Shown piece after piece: positions 36,901 to 47,879 of a stretch of 64,000 nucleotides of DNA. Below the pieces are notes generated by a model that was not told the DNA's origin, did not search any database, and saw only the letters and a list, made by a program, of their open reading frames with translations. Within the stretch, counting starts at the first letter, position 1. Each line of letters opens with the position of its first letter. Where the stretch lies: the NCBI RefSeq assembly GCF_950023065.1, contig NC_088680.1, forward strand, positions 66,377,350 through 66,441,349, given 5' to 3'. Source of the stretch: Planococcus citri. Its lineage: Eukaryota > Arthropoda > Insecta > Hemiptera > Pseudococcidae. The translations under genes and the position numbers were made by a program.

Positions 36901-37874
36901 TTGATATTATCAGTATTTTTTTCTCATCAAAACGTATGAAAAAAATAAAATTTTTGAAAATTTGTATAAAATTTTGAAATTTTGAAAAAATTGGTGCCAG
37001 AGTTTTTAAAACTTTTTGAAATGGGAAAATTCGGACCAAAGGGGTTGATACTTATCAGTTTCAAAATTTATTTTCAGGTACTTTTTTAAAAGAAAACATT
37101 AATCGCGAAAATGATCAATTTTGAATACTTAAAAATTCGCCAAGAATCAAAAAATCAATTTGGGCAGCTGAAATCTTGATTATGGAGGTTTCTGAACATG
37201 TTGCTTCCAAAAATTGCGGTCTCATTTAAATCAAAGTTCACACATCTTGAGACGTCAGTTGTAAGTCTACGTACCCAATTTACATTGTCCTACTCTTTGT
37301 AAAAAAAATGTTAAATATCTTTAAAAAATCATCTTCGCAGTCAATTTTTCGAACCATGAATCAGTCCACAAACAGCAACTCCACCTCCTCCCCAATTTCC
37401 ACAACTTGAATCCTCGCAGGTCAAATGGAATTCATCCGAATAAAACATTCACTCTAGCCAGAATTCGACGAGCGATGAAAAACTTAACACTACGTAGCAG
37501 AAGACTTACTTATAGCTTATGGTTCAACGACGCGACGCGACGCCAAGCCACAAAATGTGGCATTAAATTAGAATAAATTTTTCGCTAATAATATTAAATA
37601 AAACGACTCGAATCGTTTCGTTAAACTTATTAAAGGCGATAAAAATTTCACGTGGGCAAGATACATACTCGTATACACATAACAGTAGGCGCGCAGCAAG
37701 CTGTTATTTATTTATTTTTATTTTTATAAGTATCAAAGCACACAGGTAATCCATAGCATCACATATACGTCTTTCAGCGCTTAGTTTATGAATATCCGTG
37801 AACTGATTATCATCAAGGAAGTATTTTGAAGAAAAAATAAAAAAAAATAAAATAAAAAAAGATGTCTCGCTTAC
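36901..37874. other. Intron upstream edge with a foldback fragment
   Basis: 37130-37260 resembles the right end of the element at 44658-45702 (CCAAAAATTGCGGTC, then a TTGAGACGTCA end) and is probably a decayed copy. From 37280 to 37874 the DNA is mixed and single-copy in appearance. Confidence 0.45.
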
Positions 37875-37982
37875 CCTGACGAAAATCAACACTTTGGTAT
37901 CTCCAATACGGTACTTTCCTTCGGAAACTCTTATCATAGGGAATTGAGTCGGACATTGGCACTTTTCCACTTCGTCGCGTAC
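37875..37982 (-). CDS. pigs: GAS2-like exon A: N-terminal half of the GAS2 domain
   Basis: This 36-codon exon, phase 0 at both ends, follows a T-rich tract and acceptor CAG and is followed by donor GTAAGC. It reads VRDEVEKCQC then PTQFPMIRVSEGKYRIGD and ends VLIFVR. The paired cysteines (residues 8 and 10) and the EGKYRIGD core are hallmarks of the GAS2-related (GAR) domain, which binds microtubules. The exon ends exactly where the family's next segment (ILR-HVMVRVGGGW) begins, and that segment is found at 31988. The short reading frames that run across this exon into the A-rich sequence on either side are intron read-through. The preceding exon, which should carry the end of the CH domain or a linker, is not in view. 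Confidence 0.9.
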
Positions 37983-38897
37983 CTGTAAAAAAAAAAAAGA
38001 ACAAAATAATGATAAGTACCACATACATAATATCTTGATTTTTTAAAGTTTAATTCAATTTTATCAGCATATCCTAGCTCTGTCTAAATCGTACTAATAT
38101 TGTAAGTATAGAGGTTCACAATTTCATAGGCTGATATAGCTTATTTCAAAATAATGGTACAGAAATTCTCGTACTATACTCGAGCACAAAGCTTTCTGGT
38201 AGGAAAAGTAAAAAATGAACAAGTCAATATCTCGGGCCCACATTAATAAAATACAAATACAATTCACCCTATAATAATCAAGCTATCAACACACCACACC
38301 TATCTATCACCTAAGCATGACCACAGAGATTCACATAGTGTTGCTTATTAAAAATAAATTATACCGTAGATCGAAAGTAATCTTCCATTTGAACAAAAAA
38401 ATGGTACCTAATAATAATAAAGGAAATAAATCCACCCTTCCTGCACAGCGAGTCACACAACATAACATAACATACTTTCATACAAAGTCTCGTCTATCGC
38501 TTTGATAAAAAAAAAAATGAAACAAAAAACAATCCGAACGAAAAAGCCATCACGGGACCGACGACGACATGAGAGAAAAACAAAGACCCACAAAAACACA
38601 TTGTATGAGATCGACGTAGTCGACGGAGCAGCAACCACATGCGCTCGTTTCATTTTCTTTTCCCAAGTTCCTTTTTTCGAAATAACTTCCGTTATAATCC
38701 GAAGAGCTGATGACAATTTTACTCAACCGATAACAAACGAAGCCGCACATTAAATTGGATCGGGTGCTAGTCGCTTTTTACATTTCACTGGAACAATTTC
38801 AGATGTGGGATGATAATAACTTTCGACAGGGACCGAAATTATAAGAAAAATGAAGCGCAAAGGGGGTGTAAAGGAGGGGAGGGGACAAATTTTATAC
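37983..38897. other. Upstream single-copy DNA
   Basis: DNA upstream of exon A on the minus strand. It shows no recognisable CH-domain exon, no repeats of note, and ends in a short purine tract near 38870. Confidence 0.4.
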
Positions 38898-38899
38898 TA

Positions 38900-39371
38900 C
38901 AGTAACAGCCGCTTAATGTAATAATGTTTGTCCCAGCCAAATTTAATAACATTAAGCGACTTACATATAACACAAACTGATTCAAAAAAGTGAATTTTTC
39001 GTCAAAAATTTTTGCATGGTCAATTTTTTACTAAATAATTATGTAGTCATTGAACTAAAATATTGCAAAAATTGGGAGAAAAGGTGTTAAAAATAGGTTG
39101 AAACTTCAAAAACTTATGAAAAAAGTATTAAAAATTATGTCAATCAGAAAAGATGGTTGAAATTTTAGAAAAATTAGGCAAAAAGGGGTAAAAAAGTGTT
39201 GAAAACATTTTAAAATTATATAAAAATGCTAAAAAACGCATTAAAATTTGTAACATTATCCGATGCTCTAATAACAATAACTGATAGAATTTCAATGTAA
39301 TGAGATATAAACGATCAGGACGGAATGATTTTAATAACATTAACCATTATAATAATAAGCGGTGTTTACTG
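38900..39371. mobile_element. pogo/Tigger-like MITE with TA duplication
   Basis: Ends CAGTAACAGCCGCTTAATG and, on the other strand, CAGTAAACACCGCTTATTA, flanked by TA (38898-38899 and 39372-39373). CAGTA..CCGCTTA termini and TA targets match the pogo branch of Tc1/mariner elements. The 472-bp body is A/T-rich and lacks a transposase frame. Confidence 0.82.
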
Positions 39372-39373
39372 TA

Positions 39374-39676
39374 ATACGCAGTCATGTTTACTTTACGCTG
39401 AGCTGGAATGATAGAACAAAATCCTGGAATAGATTTTGGTCAAATTCATTCAGAAGTTGAATCAATTCAGAATCAGAAGTGTTCCCTGCAAAATTTCAGT
39501 CCGTTTGTCAAAAGATGGCGAACACAAGGGTCCACAAAATGCTTTCATGGGGGCGGGGCAACTTCAAGATTCAAAGGTGTGTTTACTTGTTTGTAAATCT
39601 TGAATGCACAATACTACCTTATTTTGCAAAGTTTGTGATGAGCAGGAATGCCTCCACTACGTATAGTAGTGCCTAT
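39374..39676. other. Spacer between MITE and LTR relic
   Basis: About 300 bp of mixed-composition DNA with short frames only. No feature recognised. Confidence 0.35.
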
Positions 39677-40727
39677 TGTACTCACCACGTATCCTAGTTA
39701 TTCTTAAAATAACTAGGTATCGTAGATATTAAAATATTACTCGTTTACCGCGTAAACTTCTTTTTTAACGTGTAGAGATTTGAAGGTTACGAGGTTACAT
39801 TTACCGATATTTCCCAGATTCGCATAGGGCTTGTCTCTATGTGAATTCTGGTCGATTCTCACTTGAGTTTCCGCCTGTGGCCAGGGTAGCTCTTCTCGTC
39901 AACGACCGACTTTATGTCACCCGTGGACTATGTCCTCCTTTGCACTTTGATCAACAATTTCTTATTACCCGCTTGTTCGGTTAAACATGTGTATTTTTAA
40001 CGTAAATTCGTGGTTTGTATCAAAGGGATCGACCCTTATTTCGGTATCTTGGATCACCTCTCATTATCCGGACATGAGAGTGTGATCTTGTTTCAAAATG
40101 TACTTAGATATTTTATTCATAGTCATCGCCCGGCCTAGTATTGGTGAGCCACCAAAGAGATGACTAACGTGAACAGTGTAAGTAATGAAAAAAGCTTAAA
40201 CCTTCGCAGTGCGTTCCTCCAACTAGATTAATTATAACTTTATCGTAATTAATTAACAGACAACGAGATGACCCGGTTTCGTCATATTCAACCTCGTTAC
40301 GTAATTTAACTATAACCAATAATTGATATTCATATAATTATTGAACCTTTTTTGATATGCCTTTGAGATGTAGTAATTTGTTCTGCTGCATTCTCCCTTC
40401 TTTAATTATAAGAATAGTGCATCCTTATACATAGTATTTTTATATGTAATGTGTTTTATGAAACAATACAGGAGTCATTACATGTTCTTTCAAGTATTTC
40501 TTTGGTACTGATACTCTAAATTTATAATGTACTTAGGTAAAAGAAAGACCAAGAGTCTGTTCCCAGAGCTAGCCAGGTTCTTAGCAATTATTCCTTTCCT
40601 AAGGAATAATTCTTGGATTTTTCATATGAGCCGTTAGACGAAGATAATTACCTAACACGTAATTAGCTATTATTCTCACCACTGCCAGTCTTTCCAATCC
40701 CAAATATTACAAGTTGAATTTCCCACA
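39677..40727 (-). repeat. LTR (3') of a Ty3/gypsy-like relic
   Basis: On the minus strand the segment starts TGTGGGAAATTC directly after a purine tract (GTGGGAGGGGAGTGGG, 40730-40745) that looks like a polypurine primer, and can be ended at ..GTGAGTACA (39677). It lies just downstream of the integrase remnant. It shares CCAAGAATTATTCCTTA...GCTAGCTC and CATCTCT-TGGTGGC-CACCAATACTA blocks with copies at 48.3-49.4 kb and 50.6-51.6 kb. A 10-bp-arm hairpin, CCTAGTTATT/AATAACTAGG, lies near its outer end (39693-39717). The outer boundary is tentative. Confidence 0.65.
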
Positions 40728-40739
40728 ACCCACTCCCCT

Positions 40740-41960
40740 CCCACTGTGGTCACCTTGGGCTACAAAATATTCCATATATTTCATCCCCCCCATCTGCAAA
40801 AAAAGTGGTGCCAGTTGTCATAGGGGCCAATTTCTGGCATATTTGTATACCAATTTTTTCCAAACTGCTTTGTACATATAGTATGCAACCAGTAACTAAG
40901 CTCTCTATAAGGTTGAGCTTCTTCTCAATATCTGGTAGAATTCTACACCAAGAATTTTGTTTATCACTATGCATACTTTCGAATACTGGAACCAATTGAT
41001 GACATGATTGTTTTGGTAGGATTCGAATTTGGTGTATATATATATCTCAAGGTGTAACAAACAATTGCATTTTTCTCCTTCCAAAAATTGCGTCAATATC
41101 TCAATGTAAATTGGCTAAGTAGGTACCGTTATCACTTGGTACAATTTTTGAGCATCCGAATTCGTTAATCCATTGCTGCATTTGTTTGATGATATTTGTC
41201 GAGGTCAGCACTTTCAGGGCAAACAGTTTCACATATTTTGTAAAATGATCCTTGATAATGAATATATGTAGTATCACATCCAGAGATACTTACAGGAATT
41301 GGTCTGAAATTATTGATACAGAGCAGGTGGTCCAAGTGATCAGACTACACAGGTTGAGTTGATCCATATAATCTTGTTGAACTTCTCAAGGAAACTGGAC
41401 AGGATATGCATTCAGCCACAAAACAATGTACTTGCAATGAACTTCTCAAGGAAACTTGATATACAAACATGGCCATATTCGTGATGGTAGTGGTGAATAA
41501 TGTCCTTTTAAAAATTGCTAATAGATTCGCCAGATTTTGTTGTTTTTGTTTTGAACACAACAAGTTGCTTAGTCAAGTTTGGTTTGATCACGTTCCCAAC
41601 TCAACCACATTCTCAACTATATAAGTATCATTATCTAGATGTTGGTGTAATCTTTGAAATTTAGTGTACAGACATTTTGGTAGCTGGTAATTGAATAAAC
41701 AAATAATGTGACAAAAAATCTGATATCGTGTTTTCACATCCAGCGATATGGCTAATATCAATTTGGAAGTTATCGAGGTAAAGTAAGTAACCATTTTATA
41801 ATTCGATTTGGCAGCAGATCATTTTTCTTGAGGTAGGTTACTGTGATATTATCAGTGAACAGATTGATCATAGCCAGCCAATAAGTAGTAGTTTTTCACC
41901 AACAAGTGAACTATAGCTAATAATTCGAAGTCCATAACTGAGTATGATTTTTTGTAACCA
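40740..41960 (-). pseudogene. Degenerate Ty3/gypsy-like pol: RNase H end and integrase
   Basis: Reading the minus strand with frame changes gives, in order: an RNase H piece (a DFELLAIVHLL stretch near 41900, then TDN..VTYLKKND), its end (DISHIAGCENTISDFLS, near 41760-41710), a broken zinc-finger region (C-x2-C near 41400), an integrase core (near 41260-41100, with IKDHFTKYVKLFAL and a SDNG box), and a C-terminal part to about 40750. The order is that of Ty3/gypsy-like pol. Several stops and frame changes show it is dead. No gag, protease or main RT block was recognised. It is a decayed genomic relic; I describe it without reconstruction. Confidence 0.72.
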
Positions 41961-42900
41961 TTTTTTTCCCTTATTTTGGGAAAGGGGACAGTTTCCAATG
42001 CAGAAGGGTCAAAAATATTCAACAGTATTTCTATTGAAAATTAATCAATCAAATCTAAGGATTAGAAAGTATAAAAACTTGAAAATGTAAATTTTTCGGA
42101 TTTCAAATATATTTTGTGAACTGGGGAGGGGAGGGGGGAGGGAGGGGGCGCTTCCTGGCACGACTTATTTTTACCAACAAGGCTGGAGAAATTTTTCTCA
42201 TAAAACCAGACAACTTTAGGGCATTAACATACAGGGTGCCCAGAAATATCGAGTATCCCTAAAAAAGTTTTCTATACTTACTAAATACTTTGGTTGGTCA
42301 CAGTGAATGATAATAATGACAGCACATGATTGGTTGTTGGACTGGAGAGATAACATTCCACCAATCATATGCATATATTTCACGTTGCCAACCTATATTT
42401 TTAATGAAAAACTTTTTTAGAGGTACTCGATATTTCTGGGCACCCTGTACATTTTTTTCCACAAGAAGGCATAAAAAAGAGCTTTTCCATCTAACCCAGA
42501 GATAAGCCAAGGGTTGAGATAAAGGGTTAAAATTGGTATAATAAGTTGATTTTACCAAAGTAGGGACTTGGCTGAGGCGTAGTGAGGCGTTGAAGCTAGA
42601 AAGTTCATAATTTCAAAATTTTTATCTGATACTTCGATTTTTTCATTCATTTTGTGAAAAATTGATGGGCTCCCGGGAACAACTTATTTTTCACGCCGGA
42701 GGGGAGGGGAGGGGGCTGGAAATTTCATGGAATGATTTTCTCACCCGAGGTAGCAACTTAAGGAGATGGGAGCAGAAAAAAAAACGATTCCACCGTTTAT
42801 AAAATTGCACAAACCGCAAAATATTCACGTACATACACAGAATTGTGTACCCCTTCGGCCTCCTATTACCTAGCATGCTTTCAGTATCAGATTACAAAAC
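41961..42900. other. Flank with G-rich tracts and a MITE
   Basis: Sequence upstream of the pol relic. It includes a purine tract near 42120-42150, the mariner-like MITE, and a GGAGGGGAGGGGAGGGGG tract near 42700-42717. The pol relic may extend a little into 41960-42000 but could not be read. Confidence 0.4.
42232..42447. mobile_element. Tc1/mariner-like MITE, 216 bp
   Basis: Ends CAGGGTGCCCAGAAATATCG and its complement, with TIR similarity continuing about 35 bp (..AGTA-C-CTAAAAAAGTTTT). Flanked by TA on each side. No coding capacity. Confidence 0.85.
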
Positions 42901-44657
42901 ATTTCATGCAGTTGTTATAACAAGTAGTCTGTAATATATACTACAATTGAGTAGGCCATGAACGGAGTGGGGAGGTGCAACAATCAACCGATACTAACGT
43001 AAATAGTAAGTATGTAGTACCCACTGTACAGTAAAAACAACATTGAAACAGAAGCCTTACAACGATCGGTGTACTGTTTTTTTAAATTGAAAATCAACTT
43101 CATACTGACAACCAACGAACAACTCCGAAGCGAAGGGTATGCGTTAAAAATACGATCAAGCTTGGTTAAAAAAAAAAGAGGGCTGGTGAGCTCCGATGTG
43201 AAATTACTTTCGCACGCCACAAAGTTATTTCGTACACCACCAATACCACCATCGTCGTCGTCGGTGTAGTTTACACATTCAGCTTCGAAAAAAGAGGCGA
43301 AAGCGAGACGATAGACAAAGAAAAAGAACGTACAAAACACGAAGCAAAGGCCATCGTATAGTACATAGTTCTAACAACAAATTCGAGAATTATGACCTTC
43401 TGTATTTGGCAATAATAGAGGTGGTTACGACGTTATCTCGTTAAATATACGAGGGTCGCACGCGAAAAGTAAAAGGCGTTATTTGCACCCAGTCCCAGCC
43501 GAACGCATTCTCGCCCAAAATTACCTTCCTCCAGCCCCCCTCCCCCTCTACCAACGTTCCTTCTCGAGTCGTGTAAGCAGCGAAGAGGAATAATGTGCGA
43601 TGCAATGCGGGGGTTGTAGGTAATTTCGACCATTTCGTCGTCCAATTATAAAGCTCCTGCAGCTCCCATCCCGTTTGAGCTATAAAAGTTGCATATTATA
43701 GGTATATACTCGTATTATATTTACAAAATAATTACCCAAGGGCGCGACATCGTCGTGTTTCAATAAAATAAGAACACTATCTCTCGTATCACCCTAGAAA
43801 GCTCCACACAGAGTTGAATACTTTCTCTGTTTAAAGGATGCATCTGTCTCGCCAGTTGCATTTCATCCCCATAAAGCGACTTTTATATACTCGTACTCGT
43901 ACGAATACGATGGAATGGCTTGATGCGGTTTACGTGCTGCTTTTCAAGATTTATTTACGAAGCACGTGACAAAAACGAGAAGAAAAAGGGAGCAGCTGAC
44001 AGAATGCACTTCACTATTCGGGTGCACGATATTGAAAAATTTTCCATATTTTAAAAGAACTAAGCTCAAAGGCATTTCTATTTCGAGGATAAAGTATACG
44101 TACGTATGTACACGTAATCCACCTTTTATTATACTCGTACGTGGAGCAAGGGTATGCAGTCGTAGTCGTATAGCATTGTCTCAATTTCACACACGCCCTG
44201 TGCCAAAGTAACCACTCAACCGGCTGTATAGCGAGATTAATGGCATTGGGTGGACCATTTTTATACTTTTGCTACAACTTTGAACTTGCCAAAAAAACTC
44301 GTGAAGCTTTTCCGCTAGCAGTGAGATGATTCTTTGAGAATATGAAATCTGAAATTCATTAGGGCTATAACTATTATGTGAAATCAGCTTGGTTTCGGGT
44401 TCCAGTGCTCCGATTTTGATCAAAAATTATTTTTAGGTTACTCGCATAAGGAAAGTATCAAAATTTCGTTTATTTTGAAAGCTCAATTTTCAAAAGAAAC
44501 TCAAATTTTGGAGCTGTAATTCGAAAATTTGAAAAAAATCTAGAAAATATTCCTTGTTATGATATTTTATGAAATTTTCATGATTGGATTCTCAAAACCA
44601 AGGGGAGAGTGGTAAGGAGCCCCAAAATTTTGGTCAAAATAAAATGTTGAATACTGA
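42901..44657. other. Single-copy DNA, possible regulatory region
   Basis: Complex DNA with CG-rich words between 42950 and 44220. Frames here show no known domain; one minus-strand frame at 43340-42984 has an acidic YTDDDDGG stretch but no homology that I recognise. From 44230 the sequence becomes AT-rich. Confidence 0.35.
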
Positions 44658-45702
44658 CAAGGGAACCTCTTGAGGTGTCACACTCCGATTTGAACGGGAC
44701 CGCAATTTTTAGAAAGAGAATAGTCTAAAACCCCCAAAACCAAATTTTCAGCTGCCCAAGTTGATTTTTCGATTTTTGTCGAATTTTTGAAAATTCAAAA
44801 TTGACTGTTTTTGGCGATTCATGTTTTTTTTTAAAAAGTACGTACTAGATTAGTAAAAATGGTCAAAATAAGTCCCAAAACTAATATTAATTATCAAAAT
44901 CCAAATTTTACCATTTCCAGCCATTCTGGAGCCTCCAGCGCGATTTTTCAATTTCTCCAGAATTTTGAATTTGCTCCAGAAGGCGTGAATATGCAGTTGG
45001 ACAGCTAAAAATCGAGTTGTGTATTATACTCGACCTGTTAAACGAGTTTATCTACATTTGAGCCTGTTTCGGGAGTGACACCTCAAGAGTTGGTTTTTGA
45101 GATGTCACTCTCGCTCCAAAACGGCTGGAAATGGTAGAATTTGCGCTCTGGTGGTTAGTTCTTGAAGAAATACAGCGATTCGCACAAATGTCAAAAATTT
45201 TCTTCACAAACGGTTATCTTTTGATTTTTTGGATTTTTTAATTTTGAAAAAAGCTGGTCAAAAAACCACTCTTGAGGTGTCACTCCCAAAATCGGCTCAA
45301 ATGTAGATAAACTCGTTTAACAGGTCGAGTATAATACACAACTCGATTTTTAGCTGCCCAACTTCATATTCACGCCTTCTGGAACAAATTCAAAATTCTG
45401 GAGAATAATTGAAAAATCTCGCTGGAGGCTCCAGAATGGCTGGAAATGGTGAAATTTGGATTTGGGTAATTAATATTAGTTTTGGGACTTATTTTGACCA
45501 TTTTTACTGATCAAGTTCGTACTTTTAAAAAAAAAGCATAAATCGCCAAAAACAGTCAATTTTGAATTTTCAAAAATTCGTCAAAAATCGAAAAATGAAC
45601 TTGAGCAGCTGAAAATTTGGTTTTGGGGGTTTTAGACTATGCTCTTTCCAAAATTCGCGGTCACGTTCAAATCGGAGTGTGACACCTCAAGAGGTTCCCT
45701 TG
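44658..45702. mobile_element. Foldback element with near-identical 440-bp arms
   Basis: Ends CAAGGGAACCTCTTGAGGTG and its complement, flanked by TGA on both sides (44655-44657 and 45703-45705). The arms, about 44658-45100 and 45265-45702, are nearly identical in inverted orientation, for example CTCGACCTGTTAAACGAG in both, with a loop of about 165 bp. A GAGTGACACCTCAAGAG word closes each arm internally. No coding frame. Confidence 0.88.
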
Positions 45703-45705
45703 TGA

Positions 45706-47870
45706 GTAGCATAGAAAATTAATGGAAGATTCTCCAAGGTTCAAAAACCAGGACCAGAGGCAAGTGAGCAACAGGGGTTATTTTTCAGGTTTTTTTTTGG
45801 ATATTTGGAAGAGAAGGGGAGGATTCCATTTGAATATGAATTTGAAAATTTGAAATATTATGTACCAACAGAAAAATGATGGTTTGAGTTACAGAGAGAA
45901 ACTCCAAATTTATCTCACGATTTTCCAATATCACTTCATAGCTTTTTCGCCGGCATCTCTCACCCCCCCCCCCCCCAAGAGGTAAAAATCGACCCATCCC
46001 GCATATTTTATTATTCAAAATTTTGAAAGAAACACATTTTGATCCACATCAACAAATCCGGGCCAAAAACTACCTAAACTATCAACGTTTCGCTGTTGGC
46101 AAATAACGTCATCATCATCGCATCGTTTCATTAGATACTCCTAGTTAGTCTTAACCTTGCACGCTAGTTCGCGTCTGGTTTTCCACGATCGATATCAGAT
46201 CCATGAACGGCACAACACGGATGTTATGTAGCCCGCAGCCTGTATCATGCTCACTCAACTTTCAATTCTGATGAATAATACATAAGCAGAAGCACCAAAC
46301 CATCAACTCGAAAGAGACCAAAATCAAAGCTCGAAGTTCGAGCTAACTCATTCAAAAAAAACTTTTAAGAAAACTTTCAAGATGCACAATTGCACATCAT
46401 AGTTACGAGTCATTATTACATGAGCAAATTCCTATTACAACACACAATTCACAAAACACCCAGACGAGGAAATACCATCACAGAGTAGTGAGAACATTTT
46501 CGACAAAAATGATTGATTACACTATGCACGAATTAGCGAACGAGACGATATATGAGGATTGAGGAGGTGTACAAATTATTAATAATACCTTTACACTCAC
46601 TATACAGTGTACAGTGTACACTGGGCTATATGTATTATCGGTGTACTGGTTTATTAATATTACGTAATTATCCATCCACATCCACCATCTCCATCTCGCA
46701 TCGGTTCAATTCAATCAAGTTGTGCGTTATAGTGGCCTAGCCTGGCTTCTCTTCTCCACGTCGCTAACTCAATTTACAAAGTACACAGACCGGAAAACAA
46801 CGCAGATCGCCGACAAAGAAGAAACTAATTAACTTAAACAATTAGTCTGGGCGAATATTATTCAAAAAGCTAATATCCGCCTTCTATTTTTCGACTCGCT
46901 TGCTTTTCAGCTTTCGGCCTTTTTTTTTTTTTTTGGTACGTAATTACACAGTTCGTTGAGTTGCCTAACTTATTCCAACTTTCGTTAGAAATCAATAATC
47001 ACAATATCTAGATACAGACATGTTTCATTTTATGAGAACACACAACAATGCCTTCAAAGCTTGAAAAAAAAAATGAGCACAGGGTTCGAAAAAAAATTAC
47101 TAATATGCTTTGCATGGATCATTATCAAGATTATCTGGTACATGCAGAATCACAACTGATTAGGAGAACCTCGTTTTCTCAATTTTCTTCCTAATTCCAT
47201 CAGTAGGACAAAAAAACAAGGATATAAAATACGAGATGATGGATTATTAACTTATGTCATCTACACTCCGGGGGAATTCTCAACATCGCGTTGGCTAGAT
47301 TATCAATACTTATGTTGTATATAGGTAATTAGGTATCAACCTGATTCTAATACATTTCTAGCCCTTTGAAAGAAGAATCAACGGGTGATCGTATTTGTAT
47401 TTTGTGAAGGCATCGGTTACAGTTTACGTTTCCACGATGAACCAAACTTATAACAGATTACTACTCGACTACTCGAATATCTAGCACAGCGGTTTACTTA
47501 TCGACAATAGTACTGCTGAGATTTCCGACTGATAATAGCATTATCAGTTTTATCACCGGAGTTCTCCAATTAACCATCTTCTGCTCGATTATTATAAGAT
47601 ACCTTTAGCTATTAAGTACAGATAGGACATCTAAAATTAAAACCAGCGAGTTTGAACTAATTATTCCTCTTTAAAAATGATGATTAGAAAATGTGTATTG
47701 ATTCGTAACACATTCGATTTAATTATCAAGGATCGACATTTTGATTTTTATTTGATTTTCAAAAAAGAAACAAAAATGAAACGAATAGGTACTATAAAGT
47801 TATTCTGGTATTAAACGAAGTGTAGAATAATGTTTTCAACATTTTTTTTTTTTTTTAACACATGGATCAC
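45706..47870. other. Mixed intergenic or intron DNA
   Basis: Contains a C run at 45962-45976, then complex single-copy DNA (46080-47850) with an ACAGTGTACAGTGTACACTG palindromic string near 46603 and a T run near 46920. No genes recognised. Confidence 0.35.
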
Positions 47871-47879
47871 CATCAACCC

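Larger units (their letters stand above)
3302..37982 (-). other. pigs: GAS2-like gene, 3' part (five coding exons)
   Basis: Five minus-strand exons of 108, 94, 91, 1058 and 395 nt join through GT-AG introns of about 5886, 262, 98 and 26689 bp. Splice phases agree at every junction (0, 1, 0 with a 2-nt carry, 1) and give one 581-residue frame ending in TAG. The first two exons make a GAS2 domain closer to GAS2L1/2 and Drosophila pigs than to spectraplakins, judged by CPTQFPMIRVSEGKYRIGD and VMVRVGGGWDTL. Such proteins link actin (CH domain) to microtubules (GAS2 domain plus basic tail). The CH domain is missing here and is expected 5' of 37982. No CH-like exon was recognised up to 64000, so the gene probably continues outside the window. 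The symbol is by family resemblance; orthology is inferred. Extra small exons in the long introns cannot be excluded. Confidence 0.82.

Noticed and set aside
41040..41052. TA dinucleotide run as an insertion site
   Set aside because: Short simple repeat inside the integrase relic; no element boundary coincides with it.
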